Source of the DNA: UBA1765 sp045615885
Lineage (GTDB): Bacteria; Fibrobacterota; Fibrobacteria; Fibrobacterales; Fibrobacteraceae
Assembly: GCA_045615885.1 (NCBI GenBank)
Contig: JAZLFR010000058.1
Location: 1 to 7,276, forward strand
Direction: 5' to 3'
DNA length: 7,276 bases
The notes beneath the pieces are model-generated. The model was not told the origin of the DNA and made no database searches. It was given only the letters and a program-made list of their open reading frames with translations. Position 1 is the first letter of the stretch, and each line of letters begins with the position of its first letter. Position numbers and translations under genes: made by a program. Below are positions 1-5,309 of this stretch, piece by piece.

Positions 1-1
1 G

Positions 2-106
2 GAACTCAAAACCTACATCGAGTACTACAACAATAAACGGATTAAATCACGCCTAAAAGGAATGAGCCCGGTTAGATACCGGACTCATTACGCTGTTTTA
101 TCCTAA
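2..106 (+). CDS. IS3-family transposase OrfB, C-terminal fragment (5' end outside window)
   Basis: The reading frame is open from the window edge and ends at TAA 104-106, giving 34 residues. They include the block YIEYYNNKRIKSRLKGMSP followed by VRYRTH. The pattern Y-x-x-YN-N-x-R-I-x-x-x-L-K-G-M-S-P-V-x-Y-R is the familiar C-terminal end of the IS3-family rve/DDE integrase-type transposase (OrfB). The catalytic residues lie upstream, outside the window. The stop codon sits just before the terminal repeat, as usual in this family. It is transcribed toward the GH5 gene (convergent). The family call is secure; the IS subgroup is not decided. Confidence 0.85.
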   Translation, partial: ELKTYIEYYNNKRIKSRLKGMSPVRYRTHYAVLS

Positions 107-114
107 TTTTAAAC

Positions 115-139
115 TGTCCAACTTTTTGGGGTCAGTTCA
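115..139 (+). repeat. Right terminal inverted repeat of the IS3-family element
   Basis: A 25-bp sequence 8 bp after the transposase stop contains the A/T run and GGGG block typical of IS3-family ends and finishes with CA. The partner repeat is outside the window, so it is identified by resemblance and position only. Confidence 0.75.
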
Positions 140-175
140 GTAGCGGGGCCTTTACTTTGCACGAAACCTTGCTGC

Positions 176-1477
176 TTAGCGAATGGAAACCTTGCGGGTA
201 AGGGAGGCCGAGCCATCCTTAACACGCACGATGTAGGCACCGGACTTCAAGCCAGCGAGTTCAACAGAGCTCTTAACATTCTTCACGCCGAGAACGGAAC
301 GACCCTGCAGATCGAACACATCAACCGTAGCAGACTTTGCGCCCACAAGGTTCAGGACGCTGCCAGCAATGCTAAAATTGAGAGATGCAGCGTTCTGCAA
401 AGAAATTGCGGATTCTTCCTCTTCAGGTTCCTGTTCTTCACCCTTACAGGAAGTATAGGATTTCGGCAGTTTGGAGAAAATATTGGTATTCACCCAATTG
501 CCACTTTGAGAATAATTCCAGGGGGTACCACTAAAATAGGATGCAGTTTCATCCTTTGTCGACACAGACCAGTTAGCACCAGAAAGCTGATATTTGTTCA
601 TCCAGTTTAACCAAGTGGTGCTATAAGAAGAATTAAAACCGCCATTTCCACTCGGGGCAGAGTTCCCCCATTCGGTAACAAAAACAGAAAGACCATTATC
701 GATAGCCTTTACCGCGTTTGCGCCCTGATTATCTGTAGTATGGCGCCATTGGTCTTCACCTGCATAGAAATGGAATGTATAGGCAACATTCGGGTCTTTA
801 ATTTCCTGGCCCACGGCATCTTCAGGATGCTGATCCCAGTCATGGTTTCCAACAACAACGAGATTGTCAGAATACTTACGAATTACCTTAAGAACCTCTT
901 CTGCATATTCCTTTACAGTACTCCAAGAAACACCCGTAGGTTCATTATACACTTCAAAGATCACATTGTCGTACTGGCCCCACTTGCTTGCCATTTCTTC
1001 AAAGAAATCTTTTGCATTGTTTGGATTGCTGTGGGCATTATGAGAATGGTAGTCAATAATGACATAGATGTCATTAACAATGGCGGCCTTAACAACGTTA
1101 TTCATCAAATCCTGATAATAACTTTTCTCAGTAAAATAGTTCCCTTCGCCCCAATTTTCGTCAACCCCCATCGGAGCTCGAATTAACTGGATATTCTGTC
1201 TTGCAACCAAGCCATTCACAATATCGGCAGTCCAAAACTGGCCACCAGCTTCTTTCGAAATAGACCAGAAAAGGCTCATGCCTTGAACTTGAACTTCGCT
1301 ACCGGAAACAGCCCCTTCGCAAGAGCCATAGATTCGGCCCTTACCACTAGAGTTCTTACCGGTAATCAATTCACCATACTGGCTAACAGGGCCAACGCGG
1401 GTTGGCTTAATGTCTTGAGCATTAGCCAAAGAAACTGCCATCAAGCCAGCAAGGGCAAGGGTAGCCAATTTGTTCAT
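176..1477 (-). CDS. Secreted GH5 endoglucanase (cellulase) with C-terminal T9SS-type sorting domain
   Basis: The 433-residue protein is predicted to hydrolyse internal beta-1,4 bonds in cellulose or related beta-glucans outside the cell. Residues 1-20 are a signal peptide, with likely cleavage at ANA|Q. A GH5 TIM barrel spans about 25-340: GMSLFWS near 66-72, RAPMG at 100-104, the His motif YHSH at 143-146, VYNEP at 176-180 with acid/base Glu179, HFY at 236-238, and VTEWG at 267-271 with nucleophile Glu269. The pattern resembles subfamily GH5_2, but that is not proven. An acidic linker (about 346-355, rich in Glu) leads to a beta-rich C-terminal domain (about 360-433) with VFDLQGRSVL and GAYIVRV, as in T9SS type A sorting domains. 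No carbohydrate-binding module is seen. The ATG is preceded by AGAGGA at good spacing. A lichenase or xyloglucanase specificity is possible. Confidence 0.92.
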   Translation of the reverse strand: MNKLATLALAGLMAVSLANAQDIKPTRVGPVSQYGELITGKNSSGKGRIYGSCEGAVSGSEVQVQGMSLFWSISKEAGGQFWTADIVNGLVARQNIQLIRAPMGVDENWGEGNYFTEKSYYQDLMNNVVKAAIVNDIYVIIDYHSHNAHSNPNNAKDFFEEMASKWGQYDNVIFEVYNEPTGVSWSTVKEYAEEVLKVIRKYSDNLVVVGNHDWDQHPEDAVGQEIKDPNVAYTFHFYAGEDQWRHTTDNQGANAVKAIDNGLSVFVTEWGNSAPSGNGGFNSSYSTTWLNWMNKYQLSGANWSVSTKDETASYFSGTPWNYSQSGNWVNTNIFSKLPKSYTSCKGEEQEPEEEESAISLQNAASLNFSIAGSVLNLVGAKSATVDVFDLQGRSVLGVKNVKSSVELAGLKSGAYIVRVKDGSASLTRKVSIR

Positions 1478-1483
1478 AAAAGA

Positions 1484-1489
1484 TCCTCT
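1484..1489 (-). promoter_or_regulatory. Ribosome binding site of the GH5 gene
   Basis: On the minus strand the sequence before the ATG reads AAAGAGGATCTTTTATG. The AGAGGA core lies about 6 nt before the start. This supports the start codon and shows that this organism uses Shine-Dalgarno signals. The position is approximate to a base or two. Confidence 0.7.
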
Positions 1490-1508
1490 TTTTTGATATT
1501 TCTATTGG

Positions 1509-1537
1509 AATCTAAATTCTTAATCGCCAAAACGCAA
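1509..1537 (-). promoter_or_regulatory. Putative sigma70-type promoter of the GH5 gene
   Basis: On the minus strand, TTGCGT (1537-1532) is followed by a 17-bp spacer and TAGATT (1514-1509). This would start transcription around 1502 and give a leader of roughly 25 nt holding the ribosome site. The hexamers are imperfect, and the region is AT-rich enough to give such matches by chance. The purT terminator at 1620-1656 lies on the same strand further downstream of purT, so the GH5 gene needs its own promoter in this gap. Confidence 0.4.
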
Positions 1538-1619
1538 ATGATATTTTTCTCACAACGGCAAAGATGTGACAAAAAGCACTCAAAAACGCATCAATTTTAC
1601 ACACATTAAGGATTTCTCC

Positions 1620-1656
1620 AAAAAAACAAACCCCTCCGGCATTTTTACCGGAGGGG
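1620..1656 (-). terminator. Intrinsic terminator of purT
   Basis: On the minus strand a perfect 9-bp GC-rich stem (CCCCTCCGG at 1656-1648 against CCGGAGGGG at 1639-1631) encloses an 8-nt loop. It is followed by TTTGTTTTTT. It lies about 20 bp after the purT stop codon. There is no T tract on the plus-strand side, so it works in one direction only. It separates purT from the GH5 gene behind it. Confidence 0.93.
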
Positions 1657-1676
1657 CTCAACAAGGTCTTGAAATT

Positions 1677-2861
1677 TTAGAGCTTGACTTCAACCTTTTC
1701 GCGCATTGCCATCACAGTCTTGATCGCTTCATCGACATTTTCGCGACGGGCAAGCAAAACGCCCATGCGGCGGTGGCCCTTGAGTTCCGGCTTGCCGAAG
1801 ATTCGCATTTCGGTATCAGGTTCTGCAAGAACGTTTTCGAGGTTTGCAAATGCAACGTGGTCGGAATTGCCGTCGCAGACGATTGCCTTGGAAGCGGACG
1901 GTCCGTGGAATGTAATCTGCGGAATCGGGAGGCCAAGGATTGCACGAGCGTGGAGAGCAAATTCAGAAAGGTCCTGGCTCATGAGAGTTACGAGGCCCGT
2001 GTCGTGCGGACGCGGACTAACTTCGCTAAAGAGCACCTGGTCCTTGCAAACAAAGAGCTCAACGCCAAAGATGCCACGGCCACCGAGAGCATCGGTAACC
2101 TTCTTCGCGATGTCCTTTGCCTGTTCCAAGAGTTCAGGCTTCATAGCCTGCGGCTGCCAGGATTCCTGATAGTCGCCGCCGACCTGGTGGTGTCCGATCG
2201 GGTTCAGGAAGGATGTGCCATTCACATGGCGAACGGTAAGGAGCGTGATTTCGTAATCGAACGGAACGAAACCTTCGACAATCACGCGGCTGGCCTTGCC
2301 GGTACGGCCTTCGTTCTGGGAAATGTTCCAGGAGTTTTCAATGTCGGCTTCTGTCTTGATAACGCTCTGGCCATGGCCGGAGGAACTCATGACAGGCTTG
2401 ATAACGCAAGGAATTCCAATTTCCTTGACGGCAGCCTTGAAGTCTTCAAAGTTGTCGGCAAACTTGTATGGAGAAGTCGGGAGGCCGAGCTCTTCAGCTG
2501 CAAGGCGGCGAATGCCTTCGCGGTTCATGGTAAGCTTTGTCGCCTTGGCAGTCGGAATAACATTGTAACCTTCCTGTTCCAGTTCAACGAGCGTATCGGT
2601 CGCGATGGCTTCGACTTCTGGAACAATGTAGGTCGGCTTTTCAAGTTCAATGACACGGCGAAGTTCGGCTCCATCGAGCATGTTGATGACATGGCTGCGG
2701 TGAGCGACCTGCATGCCCGGTGCGTTCGGATAGCGGTCAACGGCAATCACTTCTACGCCATAGCGCATCATTTCTATAATGACTTCCTTGCCAAGTTCAC
2801 CTGCACCACAAAAGAGAACCTTGACTGCGGAAGAACTAAGCGGGGTACCAATCTGTGCCAT
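1677..2861 (-). CDS. purT: Formate-dependent phosphoribosylglycinamide formyltransferase (GAR transformylase 2)
   Basis: The enzyme carries out the third step of purine synthesis in the cytoplasm: GAR + formate + ATP give formyl-GAR + ADP + phosphate, without folate. The protein is 394 residues, about the length of E. coli PurT (392), and matches it nearly end to end from memory. Conserved blocks are GELGKEV (21-27) at the N-terminal nucleotide-like fold, AVDRY (40-44), HRSHVINMLDG (54-64), EAIATD (84-89), TKLTMNREGIRRLAAEELGLP (108-128), the ATP-grasp loop MSSSGHGQ (158-165), RVIVEG (192-197), FGVELFVC (265-272), and SEVSPRPHDTG (279-289) with metal and substrate residues. In the ATP loop, the Lys expected at 163 in SSGKGQ is His here. 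ATG 2861 is supported by AGGAGA 4 nt upstream. It stands alone, with its own terminator. Confidence 0.97.
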   Translation of the reverse strand: MAQIGTPLSSSAVKVLFCGAGELGKEVIIEMMRYGVEVIAVDRYPNAPGMQVAHRSHVINMLDGAELRRVIELEKPTYIVPEVEAIATDTLVELEQEGYNVIPTAKATKLTMNREGIRRLAAEELGLPTSPYKFADNFEDFKAAVKEIGIPCVIKPVMSSSGHGQSVIKTEADIENSWNISQNEGRTGKASRVIVEGFVPFDYEITLLTVRHVNGTSFLNPIGHHQVGGDYQESWQPQAMKPELLEQAKDIAKKVTDALGGRGIFGVELFVCKDQVLFSEVSPRPHDTGLVTLMSQDLSEFALHARAILGLPIPQITFHGPSASKAIVCDGNSDHVAFANLENVLAEPDTEMRIFGKPELKGHRRMGVLLARRENVDEAIKTVMAMREKVEVKL

Positions 2862-2865
2862 AACA

Positions 2866-2871
2866 TCTCCT
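2866..2871 (-). promoter_or_regulatory. Ribosome binding site of purT
   Basis: The minus strand reads ATAGGAGATGTTATG. AGGAGA ends 4 nt before the ATG, a strong Shine-Dalgarno match that fixes the start codon. Confidence 0.8.
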
Positions 2872-2879
2872 ATTTAGCG

Positions 2880-2908
2880 ATTATAAAGGTAACAAATGCA
2901 GACGGAAG
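2880..2908 (-). promoter_or_regulatory. Putative purT promoter (perfect -10; -35 falls in a heptamer repeat)
   Basis: The minus strand has an exact TATAAT at 2885-2880, about 19 bp before the purT ATG. Transcription would start near 2873 with a leader of about 12 nt, just enough for the ribosome site. At 16-17 bp upstream the -35 position holds TTCCGT or CTTCCG, part of the tandem heptamer array 2902-2929, not a TTGACA-like hexamer. The -10 is convincing; the -35 is not. An activator or a relaxed -35 may apply. Confidence 0.5.
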
Positions 2909-2929
2909 ACGGAAGACGGAAGACAGGAA
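2902..2929. repeat. Tandem heptamer array, 4 units (left array)
   Basis: Three exact plus-strand copies of ACGGAAG (2902-2922) are followed by one variant, ACAGGAA (2923-2929). The period is exactly 7 bp. The array lies between the purT promoter and the tRNA-Leu terminator. A related array with the same period, orientation and ACRGRRR consensus lies at 3131-3158, on the other side of the tRNA gene. It is noncoding: the reading frames across it are low-complexity Ser/Phe/Leu peptides. Confidence 0.8.
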
Positions 2930-2944
2930 AATGATAATTATTCT

Positions 2945-2980
2945 ATAGAAAAACCCGTTGGATAACCAACGGGTTTTAAG
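2945..2980 (-). terminator. Intrinsic terminator of tRNA-Leu
   Basis: A perfect 12-bp stem (2977-2966 with 2961-2950 on the minus strand, core CCCGTTGG/CCAACGGG) closes a 4-nt loop and is followed by a U-rich tail reading TTTTTC. It begins a few bases after the tRNA 3' end. A short A run precedes the stem, so it could act weakly on the other strand, but no plus-strand gene needs it. Confidence 0.88.
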
Positions 2981-3064
2981 TGCGGATGAAAGGACTTGAA
3001 CCTTCATGACCTTGCGGACACTAGAACCTGAATCTAGCGTGTCTACCAATTCCACCACATCCGC
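2981..3064 (-). tRNA. tRNA-Leu, anticodon CAG
   Basis: The 84-nt gene reads on the minus strand. The 7-bp acceptor stem is GCGGATG/CATCCGC (3064-3058 with 2988-2982), with discriminator A at 2981. The D arm has TTGGTAGAC. The anticodon stem CTAGA/TCTAG holds loop TTCAGGT, so the anticodon is CAG (3030-3028), reading CUG codons. A long variable arm (TGTCC-GCAA-GGTCA) marks it as class II. The T arm has the TTCAAGT loop. The bases after the discriminator are CTTAA, so the 3' CCA is not encoded and must be added by tRNA nucleotidyltransferase. It is a single-gene unit with its own promoter and terminator. Confidence 0.97.
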
Positions 3065-3086
3065 ATGTGACTAAATCAGTGTGCCA

Positions 3087-3115
3087 AATTTCAAAAAAAA
3101 ATCAGATTTTGTCAA
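3087..3115 (-). promoter_or_regulatory. Putative tRNA-Leu promoter
   Basis: On the minus strand, a consensus TTGACA (3115-3110) is followed by a 17-bp spacer containing nine T in a row and a GAAATT -10-like hexamer (3092-3087). This gives a start near 3080 and a 5' leader of about 16 nt before the tRNA. The -35 is exact and well placed; the -10 is weak. Confidence 0.6.
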
Positions 3116-3130
3116 GGGGGATAATCGAAA

Positions 3131-3158
3131 ACAGAGGACAGAAGACAGAGAACAGGGG
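3131..3158. repeat. Tandem heptamer array, 4 degenerate units (right array)
   Basis: Four adjacent 7-bp units on the plus strand start at 3131, 3138, 3145 and 3152, each beginning ACAG and ending in three purines (first ACAGAGG, last ACAGGGG). The array lies between the hydrolase gene and the tRNA promoter. It shares period, direction and the ACRGRRR consensus with the array at 2902-2929. Confidence 0.7.
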
Positions 3159-3206
3159 AATTTTCTTAAAAATTTTTAGTCTATACGCAAGAATAACCTT
3201 CTGCCA

Positions 3207-3923
3207 TTAATTTTTGTTACGGATAAACTCCAAAATCCAATTTTTGCGCCGTTCCGACCAATAGCTCCAATCGTGCTCCCCCGCCGCATCGAAGTGCTTT
3301 GTGCAGTTCACCCCCTGGTTTTGGCAAAATGCTTCTATCCAGGGGTAGGTAAGTTCCGAAGGGTAGAGCCTGTCGGATGCACCCTGCAAAAAGTTCCAGG
3401 AGCCTTGCAGTCGAGGTTCGCGGGCAAGGTCTTCGGCACGCCAGACATTGGCGAGGTAGCCACTCACGAGCAACCGTTTTTCGACATTGCGCTTGCCAAC
3501 CAGCGAATACGCCATCACACCCAGACAGCCGTCCGACACGCCGACCAGGCTCACTGCCGCGATTTTTCTGGAAAGTTTTTTCTCTAGCGAATCGAGCACA
3601 GCATCAACGGAGTAGATGGAAGCCGACACCCAGTGCCTGTCTTTGCAGGCTGACGGGCTGACTACGACAAAGTCATTGCCAGCACTTTGGGCAATTTCAA
3701 AAAAGCCCTTGCCCGCTTCGAGCCCCTTGTTGCAACGGCCACTCGTCATGCCTCCATGGAACCAAACATAGACAGGAGCTTTTGTCGACTTCGCACGCCA
3801 CACTCCAGCAGGCAGAGTCTCGCCGGCAACGCTCACACGCAGCGTATCGACAAGCGCAGCATTCAAAGGCTTTGCAAAAGCAAGCGAACAGGCTAAAAGA
3901 AAAAAGAGAGCTAGTTTACGCAA
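3207..3923 (-). CDS. Exported alpha/beta hydrolase (putative esterase), last gene of a three-gene operon
   Basis: Taking TTG 3923 as start gives 238 residues. The protein begins with a signal peptide (MRKLALFFLL..., likely cleavage near AFA|K at residue 17). The upstream part of the frame, up to ATG 4058, overlaps the preceding gene and does not look like protein. The hydrolase fold is supported by an oxyanion-type HGG (56-58), the nucleophile elbow GVSDG (Ser130), a candidate acid Asp184 (GASDRLYP) and His217 (GEHDWSYW). This resembles secreted esterases of the PHB-depolymerase/feruloyl-esterase type; the substrate is unknown. Cys200 and Cys207 could form a disulfide. LLAC inside the signal sequence could be a poor lipobox. 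An alternative start, TTG 3947, overlaps the upstream TGA (TTGA), adds 8 residues and would couple translation. No clear terminator follows. Confidence 0.8.
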   Translation of the reverse strand: MRKLALFFLLACSLAFAKPLNAALVDTLRVSVAGETLPAGVWRAKSTKAPVYVWFHGGMTSGRCNKGLEAGKGFFEIAQSAGNDFVVVSPSACKDRHWVSASIYSVDAVLDSLEKKLSRKIAAVSLVGVSDGCLGVMAYSLVGKRNVEKRLLVSGYLANVWRAEDLAREPRLQGSWNFLQGASDRLYPSELTYPWIEAFCQNQGVNCTKHFDAAGEHDWSYWSERRKNWILEFIRNKN

Positions 3924-3943
3924 CGACAAAAACTCTAAAGAAA

Positions 3944-4501
3944 TCAATGTTTCTTGATAAAGCGGCGCACCATGGAACACAGGAAAAAGAGCGAAAGTCC
4001 GAGCAGTCCTAGTCCCCAGAACGCAGTCAGAATGGCACTTCTCAAATGGTAGTCCCAAAGTTCCGCGCTGTCGATTTCACCATAGCTCGATTCCATGGAA
4101 GTCACGATCCATTCATGTTCCGCAATGCGCACTCCATGCACTTCAACATGGCTTGCCTGCATGGAACCATCATCTTCAAAAACTACAGGGAACCATGATG
4201 AAAGTTCTGCAAACTTTTCTTCGGGCAGGTAAAGTTCAAAGCGGGCATCTGCATCGCCGTTCAAAGCAAAGCGCAGGCGCACGCGTTCGTCAATGCCCGG
4301 CACAAATTTACCAGGCAGCCAAATTTTTTGGGAAAGTGCGCTCGGCGAACCAAAGAACACATAGTCGTCACTCTGCGAAATGCTCTGGTACATCGGGAAC
4401 ATGTGCACAAGAAGCGTCACAGAAACAAAAAAGCCTACAGTAAAAATCACGCCCTGCAGAGCGTATGGAATGCGGCGAGGGCGCTTCAGCAAACTAGTCA
4501 T
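3944..4501 (-). CDS. Double-pass membrane protein of unknown function, middle gene of operon
   Basis: I do not recognise a family. With ATG 4501 the protein is 185 residues. It has a basic N-terminus (KRPRR at 6-10), a first membrane helix at about 16-36, an extracytoplasmic domain of about 115 residues with mixed charge and several aromatic strands (such as VRLRFALNG, ARFELYLP), a second helix at about 156-178 and a short basic tail RRFIKKH. The start overlaps the end of the upstream gene by 8 nt (ATGACTAG), which suggests coupled translation; no strong Shine-Dalgarno precedes it. An ATG exists at 4621, but its first 40 codons lie over the upstream gene and are rich in Cys and Arg, as shadow frames are. 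The domain layout resembles a sensor or scaffold lacking a cytoplasmic output domain. Confidence 0.75.
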   Translation of the reverse strand: MTSLLKRPRRIPYALQGVIFTVGFFVSVTLLVHMFPMYQSISQSDDYVFFGSPSALSQKIWLPGKFVPGIDERVRLRFALNGDADARFELYLPEEKFAELSSWFPVVFEDDGSMQASHVEVHGVRIAEHEWIVTSMESSYGEIDSAELWDYHLRSAILTAFWGLGLLGLSLFFLCSMVRRFIKKH

Positions 4502-5309
4502 TCTTAACCCGCACATACAAGAGCAACGTGACGAGCAGCATCGCAATGGAAAGCAAATAGAACACGAGCGAAAGCGTTGTCTTCCATTCCTGGACCACAC
4601 GCCCACGATCCTTAAAGTCAATAATCAAGTCTTCGGCCCAGAGGGCTGAACGCGCATTGTCAAAACGGGCAAACACGGCGGCCTGTTCCATGTTCTGCTG
4701 CGCAAGCTTTGAAAGTTTTTCAAACATCGGGGGATCGAACTTCGCGGAATCCGGCCAAACAGCATAGCCAAGACGAAGCGAATCTGCGAATTTCACGGCA
4801 GCCTCGCTGCCTTCAATGGTTTCAAGTTCAGCAAGGAACATTCTGCGCTCCTTCATGTAGCGACGGGCAACAGAAACCTTGTTCAAAACCTCGCGTTCAA
4901 AAACATCTGCGCGGCTGACTGACGGCGACCAGGAATCATCTTGTCTATAGCTATCCATGGACGAAGACACGGAAACCGCAATTTCGCGAAGCGTCATGAG
5001 TCCAGCTTCGATGGCCGAAGAATCTGCGTCAAGGTTGGAGCGATAATGGTCGAGCCCGCGAATGAGGCGCATTTCCAGATACTTGTACTCAGAAATCGTC
5101 TCGACATAGCGGCCATAGACATCGGCTCGGGAATCCTGGGAAAAATAGAAGAGAGTCGTCAAGCCGAGCGTAAGCAATAAAACCATCACGACGAGCGGGC
5201 CGCGAATGGATGTTTTCAAGAGCGATATTTTAACGGGCTCTATCTTTTTTGGCTGTTCGATTTCCTCTTCCACACCTTGAAAATACCTTTTTTCTACTTT
5301 AGTAATCAT
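4494..5309 (-). CDS. Double-pass membrane protein with helical extracytoplasmic domain, first gene of operon
   Basis: I do not recognise a family. From ATG 5309 the protein is 271 residues. It has a charged cytoplasmic N-terminus (EEEIEQPKKIEPVK at 14-27), a membrane helix at about 38-57, roughly 185 residues outside the membrane that read as long amphipathic helices (for example 62-118 and 135-180), a second helix at about 245-266, and only five residues after it. This resembles the periplasmic four-helix sensor half of chemoreceptors or histidine kinases, but no HAMP, kinase or methyl-accepting part follows. The start is uncertain. ATG 5309 overlaps the divergent ATG 5308 and has no Shine-Dalgarno; GTG 5273 (259 residues) is the alternative. 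The frame is open to 5657, but that part lies opposite the lipoprotein gene. Confidence 0.72.
   Translation of the reverse strand: MITKVEKRYFQGVEEEIEQPKKIEPVKISLLKTSIRGPLVVMVLLLTLGLTTLFYFSQDSRADVYGRYVETISEYKYLEMRLIRGLDHYRSNLDADSSAIEAGLMTLREIAVSVSSSMDSYRQDDSWSPSVSRADVFEREVLNKVSVARRYMKERRMFLAELETIEGSEAAVKFADSLRLGYAVWPDSAKFDPPMFEKLSKLAQQNMEQAAVFARFDNARSALWAEDLIIDFKDRGRVVQEWKTTLSLVFYLLSIAMLLVTLLLYVRVKND

Larger units (their letters stand above)
1..139 (+). mobile_element. Right end of an IS3-family insertion sequence (partial)
   Basis: The left edge of the window lies inside an insertion sequence. Visible are the last codons of the transposase (2-106), a short spacer, and a right terminal repeat at about 115-139 that begins TGTCCAACTTTTTGGGG and ends TTCA. 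A repeat of this kind, with TG/CA tips and a CCCCAAAAAGTTGGACA core on the other strand, is typical of IS3-family ends. The left end and the full transposase are outside the window, so intactness and any target-site duplication cannot be judged; the duplication would begin at 140. The element ends 36 bp before the stop codon of the convergent GH5 gene, so it has replaced or displaced that gene's native 3' flank. Confidence 0.85.

Noticed and set aside
740..1186. 148-codon plus-strand frame inside the GH5 gene
   Set aside because: It is opposite the GH5 catalytic domain, whose motifs (YHSH, VYNEP, HFY) are intact on the minus strand; no ribosome site and no protein-like features.
1566..2948. 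460-codon plus-strand open frame opposite purT
   Set aside because: It is antisense to an unmistakable purT gene along nearly its whole length. The translation has no recognisable domain, and it runs through the terminator and the heptamer array.
2870..3058. 62-codon minus-strand frame over the tRNA-Leu gene
   Set aside because: Its N-terminal MVELVDTLDSG is a known artefact of translating tRNA-Leu, and its end translates the heptamer repeats.
2902..3158. CRISPR array suggested by repeats around the tRNA
   Set aside because: Units are 7 bp, directly adjacent and without spacers; no cas genes are nearby.
3165..3180. AT-only hairpin (AAAAATTTTT) after the hydrolase as a terminator
   Set aside because: The stem has no GC pairs and no separate U tract, so it is too weak to call; Rho-dependent termination or read-through is as likely.
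3924..4058. Upstream extension of the hydrolase to ATG 4058
   Set aside because: Most of it overlaps the preceding gene in another frame, it would bury the signal peptide 45 residues inside, and the composition is unlike the rest of the protein.
4502..4621. Upstream extension of the middle membrane protein to ATG 4621
   Set aside because: These 40 codons lie over the 3' end of the first operon gene and read as Cys/Arg-rich shadow sequence; ATG 4501 gives a normal membrane-protein N-terminus.
5277..5305. TTGAAA - 17 bp - TAGTAA as a promoter for the lipoprotein gene
   Set aside because: It would start transcription at about 5312, after the ATG at 5308, so it cannot drive that start codon unless the true start lies further in, which would remove the signal peptide.
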